Shown: piece after piece, positions 5,136 to 12,951 of the stretch | Layout of the letters: each line of letters starts with the position of its first letter | Position numbering within the stretch: position 1 is the stretch's first letter | Origin: a virus | Reading direction: 5' to 3' (one strand) | Virus record (IMG/VR): IMGVR_UViG_3300021964_000729 | Location: 1 to 20,269 of that record | DNA length: 20,269 bases | Notes under the pieces: model-generated | Database searches by the model: none | Seen by the model: only the letters and a program-made list of their open reading frames with translations | Told to the model about the DNA's origin: nothing | Program-made: the position numbers and the translations under genes

Positions 5136-7694
5136 TTATTTCCCTCTTACTTGTTTCGCTAAATCTTTGTCAGCGCCACCCCAGGTACCTGAGGATTTTG
5201 TAACGAAAGAGTTTACTCTAGCGAAAGCCCATTGTTGTTGACTTGCGCCAGGTCTATGTCCACTTTTCCAAGCAGCCATACCTCTATCGTAAACTTTTTT
5301 TAATATTGAATAAGGCATACCAGATTTCTCAGCCTTCTTCTTTAAACCTGCGATTGTTTCTACATACAATCTTCTATCTTCATTTATATTATCTTCATTA
5401 AATTTTTGTTTTGCTTTTTTTATTGCATCTCTAGTACCCATACCAGTTCTTAATAATTCATTAACATATGATTGTGCTTGATTAGATAATTTTTTAAATG
5501 CTCTATCTAAATCTTTAGAAGTGACACCTAATGTTTTATTATGTACAGTAGGATTGAAAGCACTTGTATTTTCTTTCATACCTAGTTTTTTCTTAACCAT
5601 ATTAGTCGCAGTACCAAATCTTACAGCGTCACCTTTTTCTTTACCATATCTATCTTTAAAGTCTTTCTTTGGTAGATCATCTGCTACTTTGTGTACTTGT
5701 TTAATTTGACTTTTAGTTAAATCAGCTTCTTTCATATCGCCTTTGAAATCAAAGTCAATCATATCACCTTTTACTTTTTTTCTAGCTGCGTCTTCTATTG
5801 CTGCCATATCTACTTTAAAGTTTTTTACAGGTACAGTTACATTTACAGTTTTCATACCTGATGATGTTTTCATTTTAACTTTAAACTCTGTAGGTTTAGT
5901 TGACTCTTCAATGTCATTTTTTAACATCTTCTTTGCTAAATCTTTATTCTTACCTTTTAGAGCGGCTTTCTTTTGAGCATCATAATACTTAATCATATCT
6001 TTAGCTCTTTGTATTCTTTTCTCTTTATCGCTCATAGCCTTTTCAGGAACATAATCCATATTTAAATGTTTCTTTAATTGTTGAAACGATCCAGGTTTGT
6101 CATCAAAACCAAAGTGTTCTTTTGCATAAGCAACTAGGTCTTTTTCTGCGCCTGTAAATGTGACTTCATACTCAGCACCATTAGGGCCACCTGGTGTTAC
6201 TCTCGCAACTTTAATATTAAATTTTGCTGTTTCTCTTTTTAATGCTGGAATAGATATACCTGATATATCAGATACTACCGTTGCTTCGTTTACTTCTTTT
6301 TTCACTTCTTCTTTTTCTTTTTTATCTTTGAAGTGTTTGTAAGCGACACCAACTGTCAAAGGTACTTCCCCTGTGTCAGGATTAGGTTCTGGTTTCACAG
6401 CTTTGTTTTTTTCATTCTCTAATTTAGTTTTTAACATTTGTATTTGATCTTTTAAAGATGCAATCGTATTATCTTTGTTTTCTGATTCTTTCTTTTCGGT
6501 ATCTTTAACTTCTTCTTTTGGTTTGTCATGTGTGTAACCCATCTTAGCATATTTCTCGTGGTCTTCTGGAGTTTTTGCTTCTACTTCTTTACCACTTTTA
6601 GGGTCATACATTTTATGTGGATATTCAACTTCTTCTTTTACTTCAAAGTTTCTTTTCATACCCATTTTAGCTAGGTTAATCATGTTCTTACCTTGAGAGG
6701 CAACGTATTTCATAAACTTATCCATACCAGCTTGAGTTTTAAAACCTGATATATCAATACCTTGTGAAGTCATTTTTGCTGTCACACCAAACTCTTTTGC
6801 TTTATTCATTATCTCACTTGATGATTGTTCTTCTATTTCTTCAAACTTACCTGTCTTTTTATAAACTTTGTTTCTAGCAAGTGTAGTAACAAATGGTATT
6901 TTTGCTTTAGTTAATTGTTTTAATGAAGCCAAATCAAGTCTATCTAAATGTTTTGAAAGAGCTTTAGCTTGTTCTGGTGAAATTGTTTTTGGCATTGTAC
7001 TATATGATTTTTGTAATCTCTTAATCATATCTGAAGTAAATTCAGCAATGTCCTGATATACTTCTTCGCCTAAAATACTTTTAACTGTTTTTAAAGGTAG
7101 TTTCATAAGTTTAGCTATTTCTTCAGCACTCTTACCTTCTTGGTCTGCTGTAAAAATATCTTTCATTCTACCTTCTTCAATTTCATCACCAGCAAATAGT
7201 GGTGATTTAATTGTTGACATAGTTTTTTTAAATACTTTATCTTTGTATTGTTTAATTTTTTTCTTTAATACAGCTAGTTTAAGTTTATCAGATACTTCGT
7301 TTACTTCTTCATTTACACTTGGATCGTTTTCCATATAGTGAGCAACACTGTTCATATAATCTTCAGCAGAAGTTATTTTAGATTGTACCCAAGCTTCTAT
7401 ATCGTAATCGTTACCTTTTGATTGTAGAATGGTCTGCATTTTTTCAGCGTATTGTGAAATTGTTTTTAATTGACCAATTGCCATAGAAACCTCATGGTCT
7501 CCCTCTTCTTTTAATTTGTCAAAGTTCTTTTTAAAATAATCGTATGCTAATGTTTTATCTCTAGTTGAATAAGCAACTTTACCATCTTTGTCTAATACAT
7601 TGTATTGACCACCTATTGACATTGAAACATATGGTTTAATTGTTGCCTCTTGTACTTCTCTAATAGCATCTGACATTGATTTTCTGTATGTCAT
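5136..7694 (-). CDS. 852-aa modular virion protein with predicted internal protease sites
   Basis: 852 aa from the ATG that overlaps the upstream stop as TAATG; the frame is open to 7709 only through a TTG. The protein is a string of short phage modules joined by acidic linkers: DHEVSMAIGQLKTIS with WVQSKITSAEDYM (66-114), GRMKDIFTADQEGKSAEEIAK (175-195), YPHKMYDPKSGKEVEAKTPE (358-377) with MGYTHDKP, a VVSDISGISIPALKRETAKF region (473-492), a QIKQVHKVADDLPKKDFKDR region (663-682), and a C-terminal domain at about 774-850 (LKKVYDRGMAAWKSGHRPG), which I think is DUF5824. Sites of the T4 prohead-protease type fall between modules: VQE|A (16), IEE|G (174), VNE|A (470), MKE|A (656). It may be processed into about four pieces in the prohead. 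No catalytic domain recognised. Confidence 0.8.
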   Translation of the reverse strand: MTYRKSMSDAIREVQEATIKPYVSMSIGGQYNVLDKDGKVAYSTRDKTLAYDYFKKNFDKLKEEGDHEVSMAIGQLKTISQYAEKMQTILQSKGNDYDIEAWVQSKITSAEDYMNSVAHYMENDPSVNEEVNEVSDKLKLAVLKKKIKQYKDKVFKKTMSTIKSPLFAGDEIEEGRMKDIFTADQEGKSAEEIAKLMKLPLKTVKSILGEEVYQDIAEFTSDMIKRLQKSYSTMPKTISPEQAKALSKHLDRLDLASLKQLTKAKIPFVTTLARNKVYKKTGKFEEIEEQSSSEIMNKAKEFGVTAKMTSQGIDISGFKTQAGMDKFMKYVASQGKNMINLAKMGMKRNFEVKEEVEYPHKMYDPKSGKEVEAKTPEDHEKYAKMGYTHDKPKEEVKDTEKKESENKDNTIASLKDQIQMLKTKLENEKNKAVKPEPNPDTGEVPLTVGVAYKHFKDKKEKEEVKKEVNEATVVSDISGISIPALKRETAKFNIKVARVTPGGPNGAEYEVTFTGAEKDLVAYAKEHFGFDDKPGSFQQLKKHLNMDYVPEKAMSDKEKRIQRAKDMIKYYDAQKKAALKGKNKDLAKKMLKNDIEESTKPTEFKVKMKTSSGMKTVNVTVPVKNFKVDMAAIEDAARKKVKGDMIDFDFKGDMKEADLTKSQIKQVHKVADDLPKKDFKDRYGKEKGDAVRFGTATNMVKKKLGMKENTSAFNPTVHNKTLGVTSKDLDRAFKKLSNQAQSYVNELLRTGMGTRDAIKKAKQKFNEDNINEDRRLYVETIAGLKKKAEKSGMPYSILKKVYDRGMAAWKSGHRPGASQQQWAFARVNSFVTKSSGTWGGADKDLAKQVRGK

Positions 7695-8011
7695 TATAGT
7701 GTACTCCAAACATTATCCCAATTAATTACTTTTCTTTTTAATTGGTTTTTTAAAGTTAATTCTAATCTTTGTCTAATTGTTATTGCATCATTACCTATTA
7801 CACTAGCAAAATCGTTATGTATTTTTTCTAGTGATGAATAAGCATCAGCTAATTTCTTGTCGTTTAATATCTTATCAGCGATGTATCTTCTTGCTTCAAA
7901 GTGATCGTTTCTCGCTGTTTTAGCTCGTAGATACTGCAGATGAGTTTCACTCGCCTTGGCTTCTAATAAACCATAATCGCCTTTTTTAAATTGTTTAAAT
8001 GACTTACTCAT
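7694..8011 (-). CDS. Small protein with FKQF leader and LLE|A processing site
   Basis: 105 aa from the ATG at 8011, which has a strong ribosome-binding site (GGAGAGGAA); the open frame to 8026 uses only a TTG. It starts MSKSFKQFKKGDYGLLE-A: the FKQF leader shared with the proteins at 2748, 2864 and 11561, and then L15-L16-E17|A18, a match to the T4 prohead-protease rule (L/I)-x-E|A. The rest is helical and charged (EARRYIADKILNDKKLADAY). After cleavage an 88-residue protein would remain. It is coupled by TAATG to the 852-aa gene. Predicted internal head protein; mature function unknown. Confidence 0.75.
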   Translation of the reverse strand: MSKSFKQFKKGDYGLLEAKASETHLQYLRAKTARNDHFEARRYIADKILNDKKLADAYSSLEKIHNDFASVIGNDAITIRQRLELTLKNQLKRKVINWDNVWSTL

Positions 8012-8078
8012 CTTCTTCCTCTCCAAATTGATCTTCGTGTGGCGTGTTTTCTGATAACTCTTTGATAAACTTATCCAT
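8004..8078 (-). CDS. 24-aa acidic micro-ORF (possible)
   Basis: An ATG just after the stop of the large fusion gene opens a 24-codon frame (MDKFIKELSENTPHEDQFGE and four more acidic residues) whose TAA overlaps the start of the next gene. It fills the gap exactly, as other genes here do, but its ribosome-binding site is weak and the region also has to carry the strong Shine-Dalgarno of the next gene. It may be a real peptide or only a coupling spacer. Confidence 0.3.
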   Translation of the reverse strand: MDKFIKELSENTPHEDQFGEEEDE

Positions 8079-8080
8079 TT

Positions 8081-10534
8081 CTATATCTTGTCCATCATTC
8101 GTTTTACCACTTCGTCTAGTTTTTCTCGCCATATTTCTTTGTATCTTTCCTTATATTTATCTATTGTAGCATCCGACATTGCCCATTCTTTTACATCTTT
8201 TTCTTCTACGCTACTTTCTTTATCTAGTCTAAATTTACTAAATGAATTGATAACTCTTTTTAAATTGTCTTTAGGATTACTTGGTTTATACTCACCACCT
8301 TGATGTTTAGGGTCATAAGTAGGTTCTCCTGGAGTAATTTTCGCAGTGTAATTAGCGTAATCATGTCCTATATCGTATGCTTCTTTTTGTTCGCCCTGCG
8401 CTCTCTTTAGTTGAGCAGTCGTAGGTGCACCTTTTTCACCTTTTTTTCTCATTCGTTCACCTCTTTTTCTTTTCATGTGTATATTGTGCCACAGTCCTTT
8501 ACCTTTTTCGTCTAACTTATCAACTACTTCACCATACATTTGTTTAAACTTTTTAGTATGAATTGATGGTTTAGTCTTGGCATCTTTATCACCTGGTGCA
8601 GGTTTATAGTCGGTATCACCTTTTTTGTACTTATCTTTTTTAAAGTGATCTGCTCTTTTATCTTTGACATCTTTTGATAAACCTGAGTAATATTTTTTGG
8701 GTTGTGATCCTTTTTTCTTTTTGACATCTTTGTCTTGTGGAGTTGCATCTAAATCCTCTTGTATTGAATCTACAGCTGTGAAACCATAGTCAACATTTGT
8801 ATCATATTCTCTCACTTCTACCTCTCTATCAGCGGCTACAGGTAAACAATCCCATATCCACGCTTTGTGTAAATTGTTATTATTGTCTTCTATTACGATA
8901 TAGTTTGTACCTCGTCTTTTGACTGTACCTGATATATCTTCTTTTACATAATCTACTTTATCGTTAATGTTAAAGATCATTTCTCTAACATATAAATCTC
9001 TTACTTGGTTTTGTTCAAATCCTTCTAAACTAGCGACTGGTCTGTAAGTTCCTAAACCTGGTCCACCCATCATTGAATAACTAGCGGCAAGTTTCATACC
9101 TCGTCTTACTTGTTTCATAAGACCATCAGCATCTCTAAATGTATTTGGTAATCCTTTTTTAAATGAAATTATGTCACCTTTCTCAGCAGCAGCTCTCATC
9201 TTACTAGCACTCATACCAGTTGCGCCTTCAGCATCAGGATCACGCTCACCAGCAGATACTACTTTTATATTATCAAACTTATAGTAACCATGCCTTGACT
9301 TGACATCATTATATCTTTTTAGCAAAGTATCAAACTCTCTAATTCTATCACTACCAGCGACCATTACAATATTATTAAACTTACCATTTAATCTGACTAG
9401 TATATCTAATACATTGTTTGATGGATTGATCTCTATGTTTCTAGCATGTTGTGGAAAAATCTTTTTCATAAAAGATAATTTTTCTCTAGGTGATAGTGGA
9501 TTCTTTTTAGGGTCTTCACTTCTACTTAAATAAATTTTGTAATTATTACTTTGTGATTTAACTTTGTCCATTAGTTTTAAATGACCAATAGTTGGTGGAT
9601 TAAATCTACCAAAAGCAAATGCGATAGTATTAACTGCTTCAGTTTTTAAACTATCAATCTCATCATCTGTGACTTTACCATCTTCTAAAACTTCTTTACA
9701 TTTCTTATAGAATTTTAAGTAGTGATATTTTTCTAGGTACTTGTAAATAATATTTTTAGGTAGTTTATGTTTCTTACCAAATTGTCTTATCTCATCTGGC
9801 GTCATATCGTCATTATAAGCACTTTGTCTTTGTTTGACTACATCATCACCTATATCTACTAATACCTCTATACTGTCTTCTATCTCGTCTAATTTAGTAT
9901 TAATTTTGTCTTGTAAGTTTAATACATCATCTGTACTTAAATCTTTTAGTTCTTCGTAATCTATAATATCTCTTGCTAGTTCACCTTTGACTACATCTAT
10001 TTCTTGTACTTTTTTTTGGAAGTCTGCCTCATACTTTTCAGGATCAAAAGTATCTTCTGTAGGTTTTCTTATAAACTCATTCTCATCAATATCAAATACA
10101 CCATCTGCCATAGCGTCATTTTTTTTCTTTAACTCTGGGTCTGTGATTACATAATAGTTTACAGGGTGTTTTGTACCTGGTACGAGTTTACCATTTATAT
10201 CTCTTAAACTAGACGCTAGTTCTTTTCTAGCTGTCTCTCTATCTTCTTCTGGTACATCAAATAAAACATTGATGTCTAAATCAGCATCGTCTCTATATTT
10301 TTTTGTAAGTATAGAGCCAATCAAAGAATATTTTTTAACAGGATATTTTTCTTGGAAACTATCTATCTGATCTAATATCATATCCACAACTACTTTTTTT
10401 AGTTTTGGATTATCTGTATCAGCATCATCAAATACACCAGGCGCATATCTTTGTCTAGGTATATCAATGATACTATCTTTTAATACACTTGGTTTATCTT
10501 TTAGATATTTAAATAAGTAATCTTTAAAACTCAT
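8081..10534 (-). CDS. Pol-beta-type nucleotidyltransferase / NMNAT-like adenylyltransferase fusion with phage structural tail
   Basis: 817 aa, multidomain. Residues about 45-130 look like a pol-beta superfamily nucleotidyltransferase: LIGS (71-74) then DLDINV (85-90), the hG[GS]...Dh[D/E] pattern. Residues about 300-480 are a HIGH-type cytidylyl/adenylyltransferase: AFGRFNPPTIGH (307-318) and TGMSASKMR (439-447), equivalent to the (H/T)xGH and ISSxxxR motifs of NMNAT-like enzymes. The C-terminal third carries motifs recurrent in phage virion proteins: KKYYSGLSKDVKDKR (613-627), TDYKPAPGDKDAKTKPSIHT (641-660) and GLWHNIHMKRKRGE (680-693). Candidate protease sites lie in linkers (IQE593, LDE676; TE299-A300 just before the second enzyme domain). 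The substrate could be a nicotinamide nucleotide; this is not settled. It overlaps the kinase gene by 4 nt. The enzyme-plus-virion-module layout suggests packaging in the particle. Confidence 0.85.
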   Translation of the reverse strand: MSFKDYLFKYLKDKPSVLKDSIIDIPRQRYAPGVFDDADTDNPKLKKVVVDMILDQIDSFQEKYPVKKYSLIGSILTKKYRDDADLDINVLFDVPEEDRETARKELASSLRDINGKLVPGTKHPVNYYVITDPELKKKNDAMADGVFDIDENEFIRKPTEDTFDPEKYEADFQKKVQEIDVVKGELARDIIDYEELKDLSTDDVLNLQDKINTKLDEIEDSIEVLVDIGDDVVKQRQSAYNDDMTPDEIRQFGKKHKLPKNIIYKYLEKYHYLKFYKKCKEVLEDGKVTDDEIDSLKTEAVNTIAFAFGRFNPPTIGHLKLMDKVKSQSNNYKIYLSRSEDPKKNPLSPREKLSFMKKIFPQHARNIEINPSNNVLDILVRLNGKFNNIVMVAGSDRIREFDTLLKRYNDVKSRHGYYKFDNIKVVSAGERDPDAEGATGMSASKMRAAAEKGDIISFKKGLPNTFRDADGLMKQVRRGMKLAASYSMMGGPGLGTYRPVASLEGFEQNQVRDLYVREMIFNINDKVDYVKEDISGTVKRRGTNYIVIEDNNNNLHKAWIWDCLPVAADREVEVREYDTNVDYGFTAVDSIQEDLDATPQDKDVKKKKGSQPKKYYSGLSKDVKDKRADHFKKDKYKKGDTDYKPAPGDKDAKTKPSIHTKKFKQMYGEVVDKLDEKGKGLWHNIHMKRKRGERMRKKGEKGAPTTAQLKRAQGEQKEAYDIGHDYANYTAKITPGEPTYDPKHQGGEYKPSNPKDNLKRVINSFSKFRLDKESSVEEKDVKEWAMSDATIDKYKERYKEIWREKLDEVVKRMMDKI

Positions 10535-11214
10535 ATTCTTTTTTTAGCTTGTAATTCGTTGGCTATCCATTGTTTTGCTGTTAAATTTTGAGGTGTTGCT
10601 CTTAATTGACCTCTAATAAACTTCGCAGCTGTATTAAGTGTTTGTGTTACTAGTTCTTTTTCACTTCTATTATTATCAATAATTAACATTCTATTTGGAC
10701 TAAAAATTCTTTGAAACTGTCCTATGTTTCTTTGTACACCATTCCAACTATTAGTTACAATATATTCTGGTATTGATCTAGGTCTATTTTGATTTCTTTC
10801 TAGCGCCACTTCTAAACTTGTATTAACAAAGATCATATAACTATCATAACCTATTTGATCTAACATTCTTTTTTGTGTGTTAATTACATTTAAATCTCTA
10901 CCAGTTGCGTCTATGACTAAACCTAATCTACCTTGAACATATGTGTCTAATGCAGTCGCTGTTGTCATCTTTGCTTTTGCTCTTACTATGTTTCTAAAGT
11001 ATTCTTCTTCATCTGGCATCTTTAAAGATAGACCAGCTTTTTTTAAACCTCTTTCAAATGCTGCGTCAGAGTTTACTAACTTTAAACCAGTGCCACCAAA
11101 GGCTGATCTAGTTACAAATGTTTTACCACTACCAGGTCCACCAGCCAAGAAAAAGGCTTTGAATATACCTGGGTCGTAAACACCCTCTCGCAATATTTGA
11201 TTTAGTTTTTTCAT
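10531..11214 (-). CDS. Zeta-toxin-like P-loop kinase with capsid-targeting-like leader
   Basis: 227 aa. Walker A is GGPGSGKT (25-32) after a hydrophobic strand; an acidic region VNSDAAFERGLKKAG (47-61), the strand LVIDATGR (98-105) as Walker B-like, and an Arg-containing lid (ALERNQNRPRSIPE) complete a zeta-toxin/polynucleotide-kinase-like fold. The substrate is not evident: sugar nucleotides, nucleic-acid ends or a small molecule are possible. The N-terminus MKKLNQILRE-G has L8-x-E10|G11, the same geometry as the T4 internal-protein leader, so it may be packaged, cut after residue 10 and injected. It is coupled to both neighbours by 1-nt and 4-nt overlaps. Confidence 0.85.
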   Translation of the reverse strand: MKKLNQILREGVYDPGIFKAFFLAGGPGSGKTFVTRSAFGGTGLKLVNSDAAFERGLKKAGLSLKMPDEEEYFRNIVRAKAKMTTATALDTYVQGRLGLVIDATGRDLNVINTQKRMLDQIGYDSYMIFVNTSLEVALERNQNRPRSIPEYIVTNSWNGVQRNIGQFQRIFSPNRMLIIDNNRSEKELVTQTLNTAAKFIRGQLRATPQNLTAKQWIANELQAKKRI

Positions 11215-11561
11215 TAGTTATTTACTTTTGCTCCAGCTCTCCATTGATAACAAGACCAATATCTAGCTTTTGTTTTTGGTCCTGGATTATCACAATTATG
11301 TCTAGCTCTAAATGACTTTCTTCTTGCTGGGTCGTCTCTCTTAATTGACAATCCAGTCGTATCACCAAATGATACTTTCTTTACTTTGTCGCCATCTTTT
11401 ACATATACATAAAACTTTTTAGAGCCACCTCTAATTGGATCGTTTAATTTTACTTTTTTCCCTTGGTATTCTGCTTCTTGTAAAGGCTCATTTTCGTGTT
11501 CAAATATTACTTCGTCACAAGCCTTATCGTATTCTTCAAATTGTTTAAATGTTTTTGGCAT
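11214..11561 (-). CDS. Small phage protein with FKQF leader, LQE|A site and RxxFRARHxC motif
   Basis: 115 aa. It starts MPKTFKQFEE; a second acidic stretch ends in L27-Q28-E29|A30, an exact (L/I)-x-E|A prohead-protease site, so about 29 residues could be removed. The remainder is a compact conserved module: GGSKKFYVYVKDGDKVKKVS (45-64), then RRKSFRARHNCDNPGPKTKA (80-99) and YWSCYQW (101-107). C90, C104 and H88 could bind metal or form a structural site. I have seen this module in many marine phage proteins, often at the end of larger structural proteins, with no established function. GGAGTAAC is the ribosome-binding site, located inside the micro-ORF before it. Confidence 0.8.
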   Translation of the reverse strand: MPKTFKQFEEYDKACDEVIFEHENEPLQEAEYQGKKVKLNDPIRGGSKKFYVYVKDGDKVKKVSFGDTTGLSIKRDDPARRKSFRARHNCDNPGPKTKARYWSCYQWRAGAKVNN

Positions 11562-11602
11562 TAGTTACTCCATCCTTTTCTTTTTCTTTTCTTAATATTC
11601 AT
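11561..11602 (-). CDS. 13-aa basic micro-ORF (possible)
   Basis: Between two genes lies an exact 14-codon frame, MNIKKRKRKGWSN and a stop. Its ATG overlaps the upstream stop as TAATG and its own TAA overlaps the next ATG as TAATG. The 42-nt interval is therefore fully used by one frame. The same bases carry the Shine-Dalgarno of the next gene. It may encode a very basic peptide or simply keep ribosomes moving across the gap. Confidence 0.35.
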   Translation of the reverse strand: MNIKKRKRKGWSN

Positions 11603-12951
11603 TAACTATGCTCCTGCCAGTTCAACGCACCCACGGCGTCATCATTGTTTGTTGTTGCTCGTATCGCAATTGTAAATATATCACCTGTTGATTGACCTAA
11701 ACTTCTAGTTAATTGTAATTGATGATTTAAATGTGTTAAATCTATGTGTGATGCTCCGCCTTTATTATCACCCACAAATACACCTTCCATAATTTTTTTA
11801 CCACCTGTTAATGCTGTTGCTGATAAATCATATTCAACATTACTATCTGAACCTGCTGATACAAAACTAGCGCTTGTTAAACTTGTTACATTTGTAAATA
11901 TTTTATATTGAAAAGCCGCTTGTTGTAATCCGTATAAATCTGCCATAACAGGAACAACAACACCATCTGTTCTACCACTTCTTAATCTAATACTAATTAA
12001 TGGTGTGTCTGCTGTATCTGAAATATTTTTACCTGTAATCGCTGTTGATATAGAACGTGAAATAGATGTATTATTATAACCACCTTCACTCATTACACTT
12101 GAACAAATTTGCTTTAATGTTGATGATGAACCTGTATCATCTGTATTTGTAATTTCATATCTACAAGGTAAAGTTGCTGTAGTCATATATGTAGATGTAA
12201 TTTCATTTGCGTGATGAAATATATGTACTGGAATAAACTGTCCATTAATTACAAAACCAACTCTTACTGAACCAACACCTAACCACTCAAAATCTGACCA
12301 AAGTATTTGTGCTTTTGTTAAGTCTAAAGTATAACCTGAAACACCATCACCATCTAAAGCGTCAACGTTCCAGTTGGCTTGTAAAACTCTTGTGTTAACA
12401 ACTGAACCAGATACTTTACTTCTTTTTACAATATAGATACTATTGTTTTCTTGTTCTAAATAGACACCATTTTCAGCACCAAAATAACCTACTCTTTGTC
12501 TTAAATAAGTTTTTGGACTATTCATAACAAACGTATTTAAAACTAATAATGATTTACCTGGTTGATAACTGAATACTCTTTTTGTTTCTCTTATAATACT
12601 ATCACCCGAAGATTCACCAACAGTTATATCCATAAGACCTTGATTAGCGTTGTGAGCTGAACCAGAGTTACCTGAATTATCTGTTTCACTTTCTGACCAC
12701 TTATCTGTGTTATCACCATATCTTAATGATGAATCAAATAATGTATGTGGTTGTGAAGTTCTTAATCTTCCAAATGCGTCATTAGAAGTTGAACGATTTG
12801 AATAACCAATCGCTTGTGTAATTGTAACTGGAAAAGGATTTTCTGTTGTGACTACTTCACCATTTTTATTGGCAATCATTGGCACTTCAAAGACTGTTCT
12901 ATCGTGTCCTCTTGGTCCAAATACTTGTGTATCTTTTCTAAAATTTGCCAT
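11602..12951 (-). CDS. 449-aa virion structural protein, marine phage type
   Basis: 449 aa from the ATG overlapping the upstream stop as TAATG; the extra open codons to 12960 need a TTG and are not preferred. The N-terminal half contains AFGRLRTSQPHTLFDSSLRY (63-82 or close), a signature I know from widespread structural proteins of marine T4-like phages. The rest is beta-rich with many Thr, Ser, Asn and Gly and few charged residues, as in head decoration, tail or fibre proteins. No signal peptide and no protease site at the start. It is the one clear large structural protein in the operon behind the 14226 late promoter. Its exact place in the particle is not determinable here. Confidence 0.8.
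   Translation of the reverse strand: MANFRKDTQVFGPRGHDRTVFEVPMIANKNGEVVTTENPFPVTITQAIGYSNRSTSNDAFGRLRTSQPHTLFDSSLRYGDNTDKWSESETDNSGNSGSAHNANQGLMDITVGESSGDSIIRETKRVFSYQPGKSLLVLNTFVMNSPKTYLRQRVGYFGAENGVYLEQENNSIYIVKRSKVSGSVVNTRVLQANWNVDALDGDGVSGYTLDLTKAQILWSDFEWLGVGSVRVGFVINGQFIPVHIFHHANEITSTYMTTATLPCRYEITNTDDTGSSSTLKQICSSVMSEGGYNNTSISRSISTAITGKNISDTADTPLISIRLRSGRTDGVVVPVMADLYGLQQAAFQYKIFTNVTSLTSASFVSAGSDSNVEYDLSATALTGGKKIMEGVFVGDNKGGASHIDLTHLNHQLQLTRSLGQSTGDIFTIAIRATTNNDDAVGALNWQEHS

Noticed and set aside
8524-8748. 74-codon minus-strand frame inside the large fusion gene
   Set aside because: It is a shifted reading of the Lys-rich part of the 817-aa protein; no ribosome-binding site or coherent sequence.
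10531-11214. The P-loop protein as a toxin of a toxin-antitoxin pair
   Set aside because: The neighbour upstream is a virion-type module without antitoxin features, and the leader suggests packaging instead. The fold resemblance to zeta toxins is not evidence of a TA system.
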